Part shown: piece by piece, positions 1 through 7,586 of the stretch
Numbering within the stretch: position 1 is the stretch's first letter
Layout of the letters: every line of letters starts with the position of its first letter
Assembly: GCA_026413325.1 (NCBI GenBank)
Contig: JANZYW010000013.1
Coordinates: forward strand, 1-38,498
Source: Bacteroidia bacterium
GTDB lineage: Bacteria > Bacteroidota > Bacteroidia > SpSt-205
DNA length: 38,498 bases
Direction of reading: 5' to 3'
Position numbers and translations under genes: made by a program
Notes under the pieces: model-generated
Told to the model about the DNA's origin: nothing
Seen by the model: the letters and a program-made list of their open reading frames with translations, nothing else
The model's database searches: none

Positions 1-1087
1 CATCTATAGTGTCCACCCGAAAAGGACCAGACGGTGGATCAAAAACTACAGGTATGGGAGTACTGGAGCCTAAAAGAGTAGGAATACCTCCTCCTGGAGT
101 GTAGGCCCAGGTAGAACTACTGGGGGTCTGTGGTAAACTATAGTAGTAGTTTCCCCCCGCATATACTGTATCAGGACCTATAATAGGAAGTACAGGGGGA
201 AGTGCTTGTATGCTAAGGGGAGGCGTTCTTAGAAGAAGCACTGAACAGCCACACTTCCGGTCGACTCCATATAAACTTACCGTATACGTCCCCGAAGGAG
301 AAAATGTAAGCTGAAAGGTATAGTTGGGAGGATTAGGAATGACCAGATTCGGAAAAACCTGCAGCGGACCAGAAGGACTGACAGGCTCAACATGAACGAC
401 AAAACTGTCGGGAAGGGTCGAGTTTCCCTGCTGCGAGAGAGAAATGGTAAAAGTGAGAGGTCTCCCCTCACAATGAGGATTGGGAGGGTTCGGAGGAGAA
501 ATAGAAAGAGTGGTAGAAGCACCTACCGCTGGGCAAAGAGCAAGGGTATCCGAGTTCCGCCAGAGGATCCGCCCTTTTATGCTTTGAAGCTGCGAGTTAA
601 GAACTGCCGCAGGTGTGGTATCCCACAAGAGCATGCTTTCCCTCTGCGGTCCGCACGCGAGGAGAGGAACCCGAAGCCCGATAAGGGTATCCAGTGTATC
701 TATCGCATCTCCTTGATACTGAGCATAGTTGATACTACGCCGAACCGTAACGTTGACCCGGGCACCCTCTACCGTCCATATGATAGGGTCGTAGTACGGC
801 GAAGAGTTGAACTTGTCTCTGTATATTTCTCTTACGACTCCCGGAGTAGTCTCGATACGAAGGAGAAGCGGATTGAAAAGAAAAGGAAAGTTAGAGGAAG
901 CCAAGGTATCGGTCGTACCTACAGTTGCCGTACGCGCCAAGAAGAGATAGATGTCGATTGAATCGGGGGCATTGCTGGAGCCACGCACATAGGATTGGGA
1001 GAAAAAAGCTCGATAATCCTGTTGGGCCAAAAGCAGTTGACCCGATACCCAGAGCCACAAGCCAAGCCAAAAGACCTTATTGCCCAT
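1..1087 (-). CDS. Secreted protein with possible cohesin-like module, 3' end cut by the window edge
   Basis: The minus strand is open from an ATG at 1087 to base 1 (362 codons), so the C-terminus lies outside the window. Residues 1-21 form a signal peptide (MGNKVFWLGLWLWVSGQLLLA, cut before QQDY). Residues of about 22-150 show the pattern of the beta-sandwich module common in Bacteroidota secreted proteins, with the phrase SSNFPFLFNP followed by a WTVEGARVNVTV strand. Proline-rich, Ig-like stretches follow. A T9SS tail would be expected beyond the edge but cannot be seen. The start overlaps the stop of the upstream gene by 11 bases, so it is the third gene of an operon that begins at 2602. 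The cohesin-like reading is inference; function is unknown. Confidence 0.8.
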   Translation of the reverse strand, partial: MGNKVFWLGLWLWVSGQLLLAQQDYRAFFSQSYVRGSSNAPDSIDIYLFLARTATVGTTDTLASSNFPFLFNPLLLRIETTPGVVREIYRDKFNSSPYYDPIIWTVEGARVNVTVRRSINYAQYQGDAIDTLDTLIGLRVPLLACGPQRESMLLWDTTPAAVLNSQLQSIKGRILWRNSDTLALCPAVGASTTLSISPPNPPNPHCEGRPLTFTISLSQQGNSTLPDSFVVHVEPVSPSGPLQVFPNLVIPNPPNYTFQLTFSPSGTYTVSLYGVDRKCGCSVLLLRTPPLSIQALPPVLPIIGPDTVYAGGNYYYSLPQTPSSSTWAYTPGGGIPTLLGSSTPIPVVFDPPSGPFRVDTID

Positions 1088-2069
1088 ATACGAGCGGGAA
1101 AATCACTGTTGTATTTTCGTGAGTGAGAGAGAGCTGGTAAATCCCCGCCGCCAGGGTAGCCGGGAGACGCAAATGCTCTGCAGTATTCGCTTGCGCCACA
1201 TAGGTTTTTTCATGCACCACCCGTCCCAAAATGTCTCTGAGAACTACTTGAACTGCTCCCTCCACTGGAGCTTGAATCCACACATCTCCCTGAGTAGGTT
1301 GAGGATATACCTTCCATCCACCGTAGAAAGAAAAAGTCTGAGAAGAAGCCCGCCACTCCACCGAGTCGGTGCTACCTTCAGAACCGCACACATGACGAAT
1401 GACGGCCCAGTATCGACCAGGTAAAAGAGGCTCCACGGAAAAACCGTTCCCAATAACCACCCCATCTCTATACCAGGTGATGGAGAGATTCTCAAGACGA
1501 AAGAACTCCAATCCTTCTGCGATAAGAAAACCAGATTGATACCGCACTGGCACCCTCCCGATAGAAGGACATAGATAAATAGGAGGTATGGCAGAGAAAA
1601 CGAATCGATGTTTGGCTGGCTGCAGGGGGGCTAAGACAATCTCCCCAGTCTCCATACCCCACCGAAGCCGAAGGGTGTCTCCGAAAGAACGGATAGGCAC
1701 TCTCCATCTCCCAACGCTCTCTCTGCCAGAACCTTGGAAAGCTTCTCCTGCCGGAGGAAGCTGCGAGAGAAGATTGAGGCTCACCCGGTGATTCCCCCCC
1801 TCTTCTCCCCGCTGAGTTAGGTACAAAGGCAAATATGTCGAAGAAAACGCTCCATCCCACCTTCCTCGCTCTGCTATAGATATCGAATCCCATTGCAGAA
1901 GTGCCGCTTCCCCTACCAATACGAAGTTTGCTCCGAGTGGAATCTCCGAAGCGGCACCTCTCCAGAAAAAGGCTACCTCTACGTAATCACCCCGTAGCTG
2001 TACTTCTGCCCACACCGTGTCCTGACTCCATAATAAGCAAGCACTAAGAAACACCCATAAGACTTTCAT
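1077..2069 (-). CDS. Secreted protein with cohesin-like module and T9SS type A sorting tail
   Basis: A 330-residue protein. Residues 1-21 are a signal peptide (MKVLWVFLSACLLWSQDTVWA). Residues of about 22-150 contain LGANFVLVGEAALLQW and later NHRVSLNLLSQLPP. This resembles the N-terminal beta-sandwich module of many Bacteroidota T9SS cargos, which is structurally cohesin-like; I assign it by pattern only. From about residue 250 the tail reads GGWKVYPQPTQGDVWI, then a strand with DILGRVV, then LAAGIYQLSL, which is the classic type A T9SS sorting domain. The protein is therefore expected to be exported and anchored at, or released from, the cell surface. It overlaps the upstream gene by 4 bases (ATGA) and the downstream gene by 11, so the three are surely co-translated. 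Substrate or partner is unknown. Confidence 0.85.
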   Translation of the reverse strand: MKVLWVFLSACLLWSQDTVWAEVQLRGDYVEVAFFWRGAASEIPLGANFVLVGEAALLQWDSISIAERGRWDGAFSSTYLPLYLTQRGEEGGNHRVSLNLLSQLPPAGEAFQGSGRESVGRWRVPIRSFGDTLRLRWGMETGEIVLAPLQPAKHRFVFSAIPPIYLCPSIGRVPVRYQSGFLIAEGLEFFRLENLSITWYRDGVVIGNGFSVEPLLPGRYWAVIRHVCGSEGSTDSVEWRASSQTFSFYGGWKVYPQPTQGDVWIQAPVEGAVQVVLRDILGRVVHEKTYVAQANTAEHLRLPATLAAGIYQLSLTHENTTVIFPLVYGQ

Positions 2070-2602
2070 AGATTTGTATGCAAAAGTAAGGACTGGTTCT
2101 TGAGAATAATTTTTTGATCCTCAACATCTACCCGAGCATCTCCATTAAAGTCGGCGAGGGAATCTTGAGTAGCCAGCGCACGGAGAAATAGCTCATAATC
2201 ATACGCATTGATGACGGGGTAAGGCTCTCCAGGTAAGCTCCCAAGCTCCCCTGCGGCCATATAGGCTCTCCCCTCTTTTTCTACGTACCCACATTCTCGA
2301 TGGAGCAGCTGAGGTTGAGCGAAGTCTAAAATCACTCCTTCCTCAACCTGAACGGGTTCAGCTAATCGAAGGGGTAAATACCCTGGAACAAATAGCAAAG
2401 CTTCTGCAGGAGAAGTCAAGGATGAAGGCACAGAAAGCTCTGCCGTAGCCTTACCTGATAGAAGGTGCCCTTTCAAATCCAGCATCCGCTCTCCTGTACG
2501 CAACACAAGCTGAAACGGAGCTTCCTGTCGAGCTTCCAAAAGAAATCTCACCTGGAAAGATTGTGCACATGCCCACGCAAGCCCTGCCCATATCCATCGC
2601 AT
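2066..2602 (-). CDS. Secreted protein with C-terminal dockerin-like calcium-binding segment
   Basis: A 178-residue protein that opens the three-gene operon. The N-terminus MRWIWAGLAWACAQ is a short signal peptide. Residues 15-110 look like a beta-rich domain. Near the C-terminus, INAYDYELFLRAL (a helix) is followed by ADFNGDARVDVEDQKII. Asp151, Asn153, Asp155, Val158, Asp159 and Asp162 fit the dockerin type I F-hand pattern DxNxDxxVxxxD. Only one complete loop is visible, where classical dockerins have two. No T9SS tail is seen. Because the next two genes appear to carry cohesin-like modules, a calcium-dependent surface complex is possible; that is inference. The ATG at 2602 lies 8 bases after a perfect -7 box. 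Confidence 0.8.
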   Translation of the reverse strand: MRWIWAGLAWACAQSFQVRFLLEARQEAPFQLVLRTGERMLDLKGHLLSGKATAELSVPSSLTSPAEALLFVPGYLPLRLAEPVQVEEGVILDFAQPQLLHRECGYVEKEGRAYMAAGELGSLPGEPYPVINAYDYELFLRALATQDSLADFNGDARVDVEDQKIILKNQSLLLHTNL

Positions 2603-2610
2603 AGCTTAGG

Positions 2611-2618
2611 CAAATATA
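2611..2618 (-). promoter_or_regulatory. -7 promoter element of the secreted-protein operon
   Basis: Read on the minus strand this is TATATTTG, a perfect match to the Bacteroidota TAnnTTTG element, 8 bases before the ATG at 2602. No clear -33 TTG was found. Confidence 0.65.
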
Positions 2619-2691
2619 CATCAGAAATCAGGAATCTCTTGGATTAGATACGAAAGGTTGGGACGACCCCTCAGGATAAAGAAGCTTTACT

Positions 2692-2699
2692 TATATTTG
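2692..2699 (+). promoter_or_regulatory. -7 promoter element of the esterase-like gene
   Basis: TATATTTG is a perfect TAnnTTTG match that ends 4 bases before the ATG at 2704. It faces away from the minus-strand box at 2611-2618, so this 101-base gap is a divergent promoter region. Confidence 0.65.
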
Positions 2700-2703
2700 G
2701 TGC

Positions 2704-4131
2704 ATGCGAATTCAACTCCTTTATCTCAGTGCCCTCCTCATGGGATGGGCTTTTGCGCAACCGACCGCCCGCCGCTTCATCGACCCCGTATTCTCACAAG
2801 TACAAGTCACGGAGAATATCCGCTATGGTGGTAATGTAGACTTTACGCAGGCCCCCACCGATCTCTATATGGATGTATACGAGCCAGCGGGAGATACCAT
2901 GGCTCGTAGACCCGTGATTATTCTCATTCATGCAGGCAGTTTCCTACCCCCTTCGATTGCGGGAGCGGCTTTTGGACGCATCCCGATCGGGACCCGAAAA
3001 GATTCCGGCATCGTAGCTTTATGTTATGAGTTTGCCAAAAGGGGCTATGTAGCTATTTCGGCCACGCACCGATTAGGATGGAATGCGCAGGCTACTACTC
3101 AAGAAGCACGCGCTCAAAGCATCATCCAAGCAGTGTGGCGAGCCACGCAAGATGGGAGAGCGCTCGTCCGCTTCTTACGGAAAGATGCCGCTACTACCAA
3201 TCAGTTTCGCATCGATCCCAATCGTATCGTGATGGGAGGATCTTCTTCTGGAGCTTATGTCGGCCTACACGTGGCTTACCTCAACTTACCTTCCGAGTTA
3301 GATCTTCCCAAGTTCAAACTACAGAATGGAACCCCCTTTGTGGATACTACCGCGCCTGGCATGGACAGAGGCACAGGGCCTGAGGCGGGTCCTAATGCAT
3401 TCGAAGGAGGGAGTGGGAATCCCGGCTATCCCTCTACCATCCAAGCCGTTCTCAACCTGGGAGGGGCTCTGGGCGATACCTCCTTCATTCAAAATGAAAA
3501 CGTGACTGTCATTTCTCTCCACGGCGTACAGGACCCTACTACGCCTTACTACAGCGGTGTAGTGGTCACTGCTGTGGGGAACTATCCCATCATCGAAGTC
3601 TTCGGAAGCCATGACCTTACCCAAAAACTTATTCAAAAGGGTAATCAAACCGCCTTGCTCCCTGACTTTGCGACAGATAATCCTTTCCCAGGCCTATATC
3701 CCTTCCAAGGAGCAGGATTTGAACCTTTCGGCTGGTACAGCAATAGTTCTAATACCGAAAAAGCCCGAGCCCGTAGATACATAGACACGATACTGACCTT
3801 CGCCTGTCCAAGGCTTTTCAAGACTCTCAATCTGCCTACCATCCTCATGCAGCCCACCTCCCTGTCCCAGTCTTTCTCAGCAGGCACGCTCTCTGTATTT
3901 CCTTCCCCCGCGGCTCAGCCCATCGTGACTATAAAACATCCTTCTCTCTCGATCCAACGCCTGGAGCTCTACAGCCCCATCGGTCAAAAGGTGGCCGAAG
4001 TCCTGCTTCCCTTCCCTACCTCCTCTTTTACATGGGAGCTTCCTCGCAGCTTACCCCGAGGTATCTACCTCATCCGAGTCTTCACGGAAATCGGAGCTCT
4101 CTCAAGCCGGTGGAGTTATGAAGGGCTGTGA
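2704..4131 (+). CDS. Secreted alpha/beta hydrolase (esterase-like) with T9SS type A tail
   Basis: A 475-residue protein. MRIQLLYLSALLMGWAFA is a signal peptide. The alpha/beta hydrolase domain covers about residues 35-375. It has an oxyanion segment VIILIHAGSF (the HGG-type motif, here HAG), the nucleophile elbow GGSSSGAY with Ser181 at the centre of GxSxG, a likely acid at Asp277 (HGVQDPTTPY) and a likely catalytic His303 (GSHDLTQ). This fits carboxylesterase/feruloyl-esterase-like hydrolases; the substrate is not evident. The last 80 residues (LSVFPSPAAQPIVTI, then YSPIGQKV and LPRGIYLIRV) are a T9SS type A sorting domain, so the enzyme acts outside the cell or on its surface. It appears to be a single-gene unit. 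Confidence 0.87.
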   Translation: MRIQLLYLSALLMGWAFAQPTARRFIDPVFSQVQVTENIRYGGNVDFTQAPTDLYMDVYEPAGDTMARRPVIILIHAGSFLPPSIAGAAFGRIPIGTRKDSGIVALCYEFAKRGYVAISATHRLGWNAQATTQEARAQSIIQAVWRATQDGRALVRFLRKDAATTNQFRIDPNRIVMGGSSSGAYVGLHVAYLNLPSELDLPKFKLQNGTPFVDTTAPGMDRGTGPEAGPNAFEGGSGNPGYPSTIQAVLNLGGALGDTSFIQNENVTVISLHGVQDPTTPYYSGVVVTAVGNYPIIEVFGSHDLTQKLIQKGNQTALLPDFATDNPFPGLYPFQGAGFEPFGWYSNSSNTEKARARRYIDTILTFACPRLFKTLNLPTILMQPTSLSQSFSAGTLSVFPSPAAQPIVTIKHPSLSIQRLELYSPIGQKVAEVLLPFPTSSFTWELPRSLPRGIYLIRVFTEIGALSSRWSYEGL

Positions 4132-4405
4132 GTGAGTGTTTTTTGAGGTCTACCTACCTTCTCATCTCGCTCTAAAGAAAAGAGCGCGCGGCTCCGCTCT
4201 GATATAATAAGCGTCATATACTCCTGAATAAAAGTGAGGCAATTTTTCCCTCAGCTGTGGTTCCTTTCTGTGTGCATAGCTCTGAGAGGGATCATGCATT
4301 TTCTTGAGGGGGATGCGACTCTCACATCAAACCGACATCAAGTACCCGACTTCTTTCCAAACGGAGGGTGGTACTTTTCCCCTAAATTCGTCCCTGGAGT
4401 AGAGG
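4132..4405. other. Intergenic region with a small hairpin
   Basis: A 274-base gap between the hydrolase and the kinase pair. It holds a hairpin (4181-4186 AGAGCG pairs with 4195-4200 CGCTCT, 8-base loop) that may end the hydrolase transcript, although no T-run follows. A weaker inverted repeat is at 4235-4239/4249-4253. TAAATTCG at 4383-4390 is a two-step-degraded -7-like box 15 bases before the kinase ATG, a poorer fit than elsewhere. I see no convincing gene here. Confidence 0.4.
4181..4200 (+). terminator. Possible hairpin terminator after the esterase-like gene
   Basis: A perfect 6-base-pair stem with an 8-base loop lies 50 bases after the stop codon at 4131. The lack of a downstream T-tract makes intrinsic termination uncertain. 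Confidence 0.3.
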
Positions 4406-5908
4406 ATGGAAGTAGGTAACTATCAGATCATAAGGCCTCTGGCTGAGGGAGGCATGGGTACGGTATGGTTGGCTCAACACACTCTTCTCGGGTACCCTGT
4501 CGTCATAAAGTCCCTCCATCCTCAATATGTCCAGCGGGAGGATCTCCGGCAGCGCTTTTTTACTGAAGCTCGCCTGCTCGCTCAGCTCCAGCACCCTTCT
4601 ATCGTACGACTCTATGATTTTACTATCCAGGACGGAGTTCCTTATATCATAATGGAGTATGTGGAGGGAAAGAGTTTAGATACACTTTTAGCTCGCAAAA
4701 GGGGGCTCCCCCTGAAGGCTACTCAACGTCTCCTTCTCCCTGTTTTAGCAGCGCTATCTTACCTACACGAGCGAAATATAGTACATCGAGACATCAAGCC
4801 CTCCAATATCATGGTCCTCCCCTCTGGAGAAGGGAAGCTAATAGATTTTGGTATCGCTAAATCGTTGCAGGAGGATTTACGCCTTACTCAAACGGGATTC
4901 CAGATAGGGACCGCTCTCTACATGGCTCCTGAGCAAATCCAGGGCCTCTCTGTTTCTCCTCGCACAGATCTCTATGCGATAGGCCTTATCGCCTATGAGT
5001 GCCTTTTCGGAAAATATCCCTGGGAATGGGAAGGATTGACCGCATTCCAGCTCTATCAGCGGCTACTTTCAGACCCTCCTTCTTTTCCTGAGTGGGCACC
5101 TCCTTCGTGGAAATCCTTTTTCCAACAAGCACTGGCAAAAAAGCCAGAAGAACGTTTCCCCTCTTCGGAAGAAATGCAAAAAGCCCTCTCAACCTTAGAA
5201 GAGTCGACCGAACAAGTCGCCTTTATCCATCCTACGCTCACTCCTCCCACGCTCACAGCCCTTCCCCTTCCTTCTCCTCCCCCTTCCCCTCCTCGAAAGA
5301 AGAAAAAATGGCTTTTTTTCCTCGTGGCAGCTCTATTACTCCTTCCCATCATAGGGATTACATTTCGATATGGATTTTTCTCTACGAAAGAGGAACCTGC
5401 TGTCTCCCCTCCCCCCGGAGCCTCTACCCCTCCCATGCAAAAAAACCACCACTCGAGAAGACTAAGAAAGGACTACAGCCCACAGATCCAAAAAGCCCTA
5501 TATGCCAAGCTCCTTGCCTATGCAGAGGAGCAAAACGCTATAGACTCCAATACTTCCCTTGTATGGGACACCTTGCCACAGAAAAACTACCCCATACGAG
5601 GAGAACTCGAGGTAGCCTTTCGCCGAAACTTCAGAAAGGAGGTCCAAGAAATGGAAGAGGCTATCTATCCTTGTTATGTCTCCAATATCCCCCTGGGACC
5701 TCCTCGAGGAGTCCAGACTGTAAAAAACTACTATGCCGTAATCTATCTGTGCGAACAAAGAGGAAAAGTCTCCATCCAATACACCTATGACCCCCTGAAA
5801 GGCGATATCGAGCTGTTCTTGTCCTCTTTCCCTCCCCCTGACGAAGATACTGTTTGTACCCAGACCTCTCGGGAACTGCTGCGTCAAGAAGAAGGCACAT
5901 GTGAATAG
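4406..5908 (+). CDS. Membrane Ser/Thr protein kinase (PknB/Hanks type), first of a tandem pair
   Basis: A 500-residue protein. The cytoplasmic kinase domain covers residues 6-262 and all key residues are present: glycine loop LAEGGMGTVWLA, Lys35, Glu54, HRDIKPSN with catalytic Asp129, DFG at 147-149 and APE at 174-176. It should be catalytically active. A proline-rich linker (about 270-296) and a KKKK stop-transfer signal lead into one membrane helix at about 301-320. The remaining 180 residues should be extracytoplasmic. They include a beta-rich segment GKVSIQYTYDP and three or more cysteines. No PASTA repeats are seen. This C-terminal domain resembles that of the next gene, so the two probably arose by duplication and sense related signals. 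Targets are unknown. Confidence 0.9.
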   Translation: MEVGNYQIIRPLAEGGMGTVWLAQHTLLGYPVVIKSLHPQYVQREDLRQRFFTEARLLAQLQHPSIVRLYDFTIQDGVPYIIMEYVEGKSLDTLLARKRGLPLKATQRLLLPVLAALSYLHERNIVHRDIKPSNIMVLPSGEGKLIDFGIAKSLQEDLRLTQTGFQIGTALYMAPEQIQGLSVSPRTDLYAIGLIAYECLFGKYPWEWEGLTAFQLYQRLLSDPPSFPEWAPPSWKSFFQQALAKKPEERFPSSEEMQKALSTLEESTEQVAFIHPTLTPPTLTALPLPSPPPSPPRKKKKWLFFLVAALLLLPIIGITFRYGFFSTKEEPAVSPPPGASTPPMQKNHHSRRLRKDYSPQIQKALYAKLLAYAEEQNAIDSNTSLVWDTLPQKNYPIRGELEVAFRRNFRKEVQEMEEAIYPCYVSNIPLGPPRGVQTVKNYYAVIYLCEQRGKVSIQYTYDPLKGDIELFLSSFPPPDEDTVCTQTSRELLRQEEGTCE

Positions 5909-5915
5909 GGCTCCT

Positions 5916-7586
5916 ATGTCGAACAGAATCGGTTCTTATGAGCTTATTCGGCTGATTGGAGAGGGGGGGATGGGAAAAGTGTACCTGGCACATCACCTTC
6001 ATACAGGTGGATTTGCCGTGGTTAAGGCTCTTCTCCCTCAATATGCACAAAATGAGCAGATCGTCCAGCGATTCCACGCTGAAGCCCGCCTCCTCGCGCA
6101 ACTAAGGCACCCAGCGATTGTAACTTTATATGACTTCTACATACAGGATGGAGTACCCTATCTGATTATGGAATACGTGGAAGGCGAATCGTTGGATAGC
6201 CTTCTGCAACGCACCCCAGAAGCCTTAGGATGGGAATGGGCAGTGAACCACCTAAAGCCTATTCTGGAAGCTTTAGAATACGTCCACAGCCGAGGCATTA
6301 TTCACCGAGACATCAAGCCCTCCAATATTATCCTCTCTACGGAAGGGAAAGCCAAACTCTTAGATTTTGGAATAGCCAAAGTACTCGATCAGGACCTTCA
6401 CCTTACGCAAACGGGGCACCAAGTAGGCACCGCCTTGTACATGGCCCCAGAACAAATCCGAGGACTTCCTGTTTCCCCCCAGACCGATCTCTACGCAATG
6501 GGGATCATCCTCTATCAGTGCCTTTTGGGAAAGTATCCCTGGGAGTGGCGAGACAAAAACCAGTTTCAAATCTACGAAATGCTGCTGAAAGAACCAGCTC
6601 CCCTTCCTCGCTTTCTACCTCCTTCCTGGAGGCTATTTTTCGAACGGGCGCTGGCAAAGGACCCCTCAGAACGATTTAACTCAGCTAAAGAGATGCAAGA
6701 AAGCCTCGTCCAGCTCCAGAGAGCTGACTCCTCTTTTGACAAGTCTCCCTCCCTTTCTGATACAAAGGCTACTTCTTCTCTTGAACAGACCTCCTCTCCC
6801 CCGCCAGCTGTCCGAAAAATCTCACCGTTCTGGAGAGAAACCCTGCTAATGGCAGGCGCATTCCTCACTGCCGCACTGCTCTACCCGCCCTTGGGCATAT
6901 TAGGTTTCGTCACTTGGGGCGGAGCTACCTATACCGCTCTAAAAGCTTTTTTCCTCTCAGGAAAGAAGAAACGAATAGCCCTCCTTTCCTCTGGCTTTAT
7001 TTTATGCCTTCTCGGCTACTTCTACTTGTACGCTTGGCCTACGGCAAAAAAAGCCTACGAAAAAGAACAAATGATCTTCAGTGCTCTGGAAGCAGAGCTC
7101 TACCGGTATCAGACCACCTACAAGGAGTCTTCTACACAGCAAAATGCCACTCTAACCATAGAATCCCTACCTGTGCCCGAAGGCATCATGAGCCGAAACC
7201 TTTCCCCTCAGGAAGTTCTAATGGTACTTTTCCTTCGTGCCCCTGTGCTTTATCAGGAAGAAGGAAGCCTTACTCAACGGGCAGAAGTTCATCGAGTTAG
7301 GCTACGTCGAGGAGCGCCATTCCGAAAAGAGGTAGAATGTACGGTTCGATGTGGATTTTTAGGGCTGAGAACCTGCTATGGATATCAAGAGGTCTGGTAT
7401 GTCCCAACCTGGGAAGAAGACTGCCTATCTAAAGGAGTAGTTCATATCCAATACGAGTACAATCCCGAAGAGGAGAAGTTCACCTTCTTCCACGTGGAGC
7501 TGCCAGAAAGCTGGGAAACCCACTGTACCAAAAAAGAGGGTACCGAACGCCACCTTATCGAATATGTTTCCCCCTGTTCCTATTGA
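5916..7586 (+). CDS. Membrane Ser/Thr protein kinase, second of a tandem pair
   Basis: A 556-residue protein from the ATG at 5916. A GTG at 5901 would add five residues and overlap the previous gene, but MSNRIGSYELI aligns better with the start of the first kinase. The kinase domain has IGEGGMGKVYLA, Lys37, HRD with Asp132, DFG with Asp150 and an APEQI segment, so it should be active. Two or three hydrophobic segments follow (about residues 305-345 and 352-375), where the first kinase has one. The C-terminal domain ends with GVVHIQYEYNP and paired cysteines, parallel to the first kinase's GKVSIQYTYDP. The gene lies 7 bases after the first, so they share an operon. Its last 7 bases overlap the convergent MATE gene. 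Confidence 0.9.
   Translation: MSNRIGSYELIRLIGEGGMGKVYLAHHLHTGGFAVVKALLPQYAQNEQIVQRFHAEARLLAQLRHPAIVTLYDFYIQDGVPYLIMEYVEGESLDSLLQRTPEALGWEWAVNHLKPILEALEYVHSRGIIHRDIKPSNIILSTEGKAKLLDFGIAKVLDQDLHLTQTGHQVGTALYMAPEQIRGLPVSPQTDLYAMGIILYQCLLGKYPWEWRDKNQFQIYEMLLKEPAPLPRFLPPSWRLFFERALAKDPSERFNSAKEMQESLVQLQRADSSFDKSPSLSDTKATSSLEQTSSPPPAVRKISPFWRETLLMAGAFLTAALLYPPLGILGFVTWGGATYTALKAFFLSGKKKRIALLSSGFILCLLGYFYLYAWPTAKKAYEKEQMIFSALEAELYRYQTTYKESSTQQNATLTIESLPVPEGIMSRNLSPQEVLMVLFLRAPVLYQEEGSLTQRAEVHRVRLRRGAPFRKEVECTVRCGFLGLRTCYGYQEVWYVPTWEEDCLSKGVVHIQYEYNPEEEKFTFFHVELPESWETHCTKKEGTERHLIEYVSPCSY

Noticed and set aside
392-961. A 189-codon plus-strand frame within the first gene
   Set aside because: It is antisense to a minus-strand frame that stays open for the whole 1087 bases with a signal peptide. 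The plus frame is arginine-rich without a domain.
4234-4419. A 61-codon frame before the first kinase
   Set aside because: It overlaps the kinase start, has no -7 box at its own start and shows no protein-like pattern.
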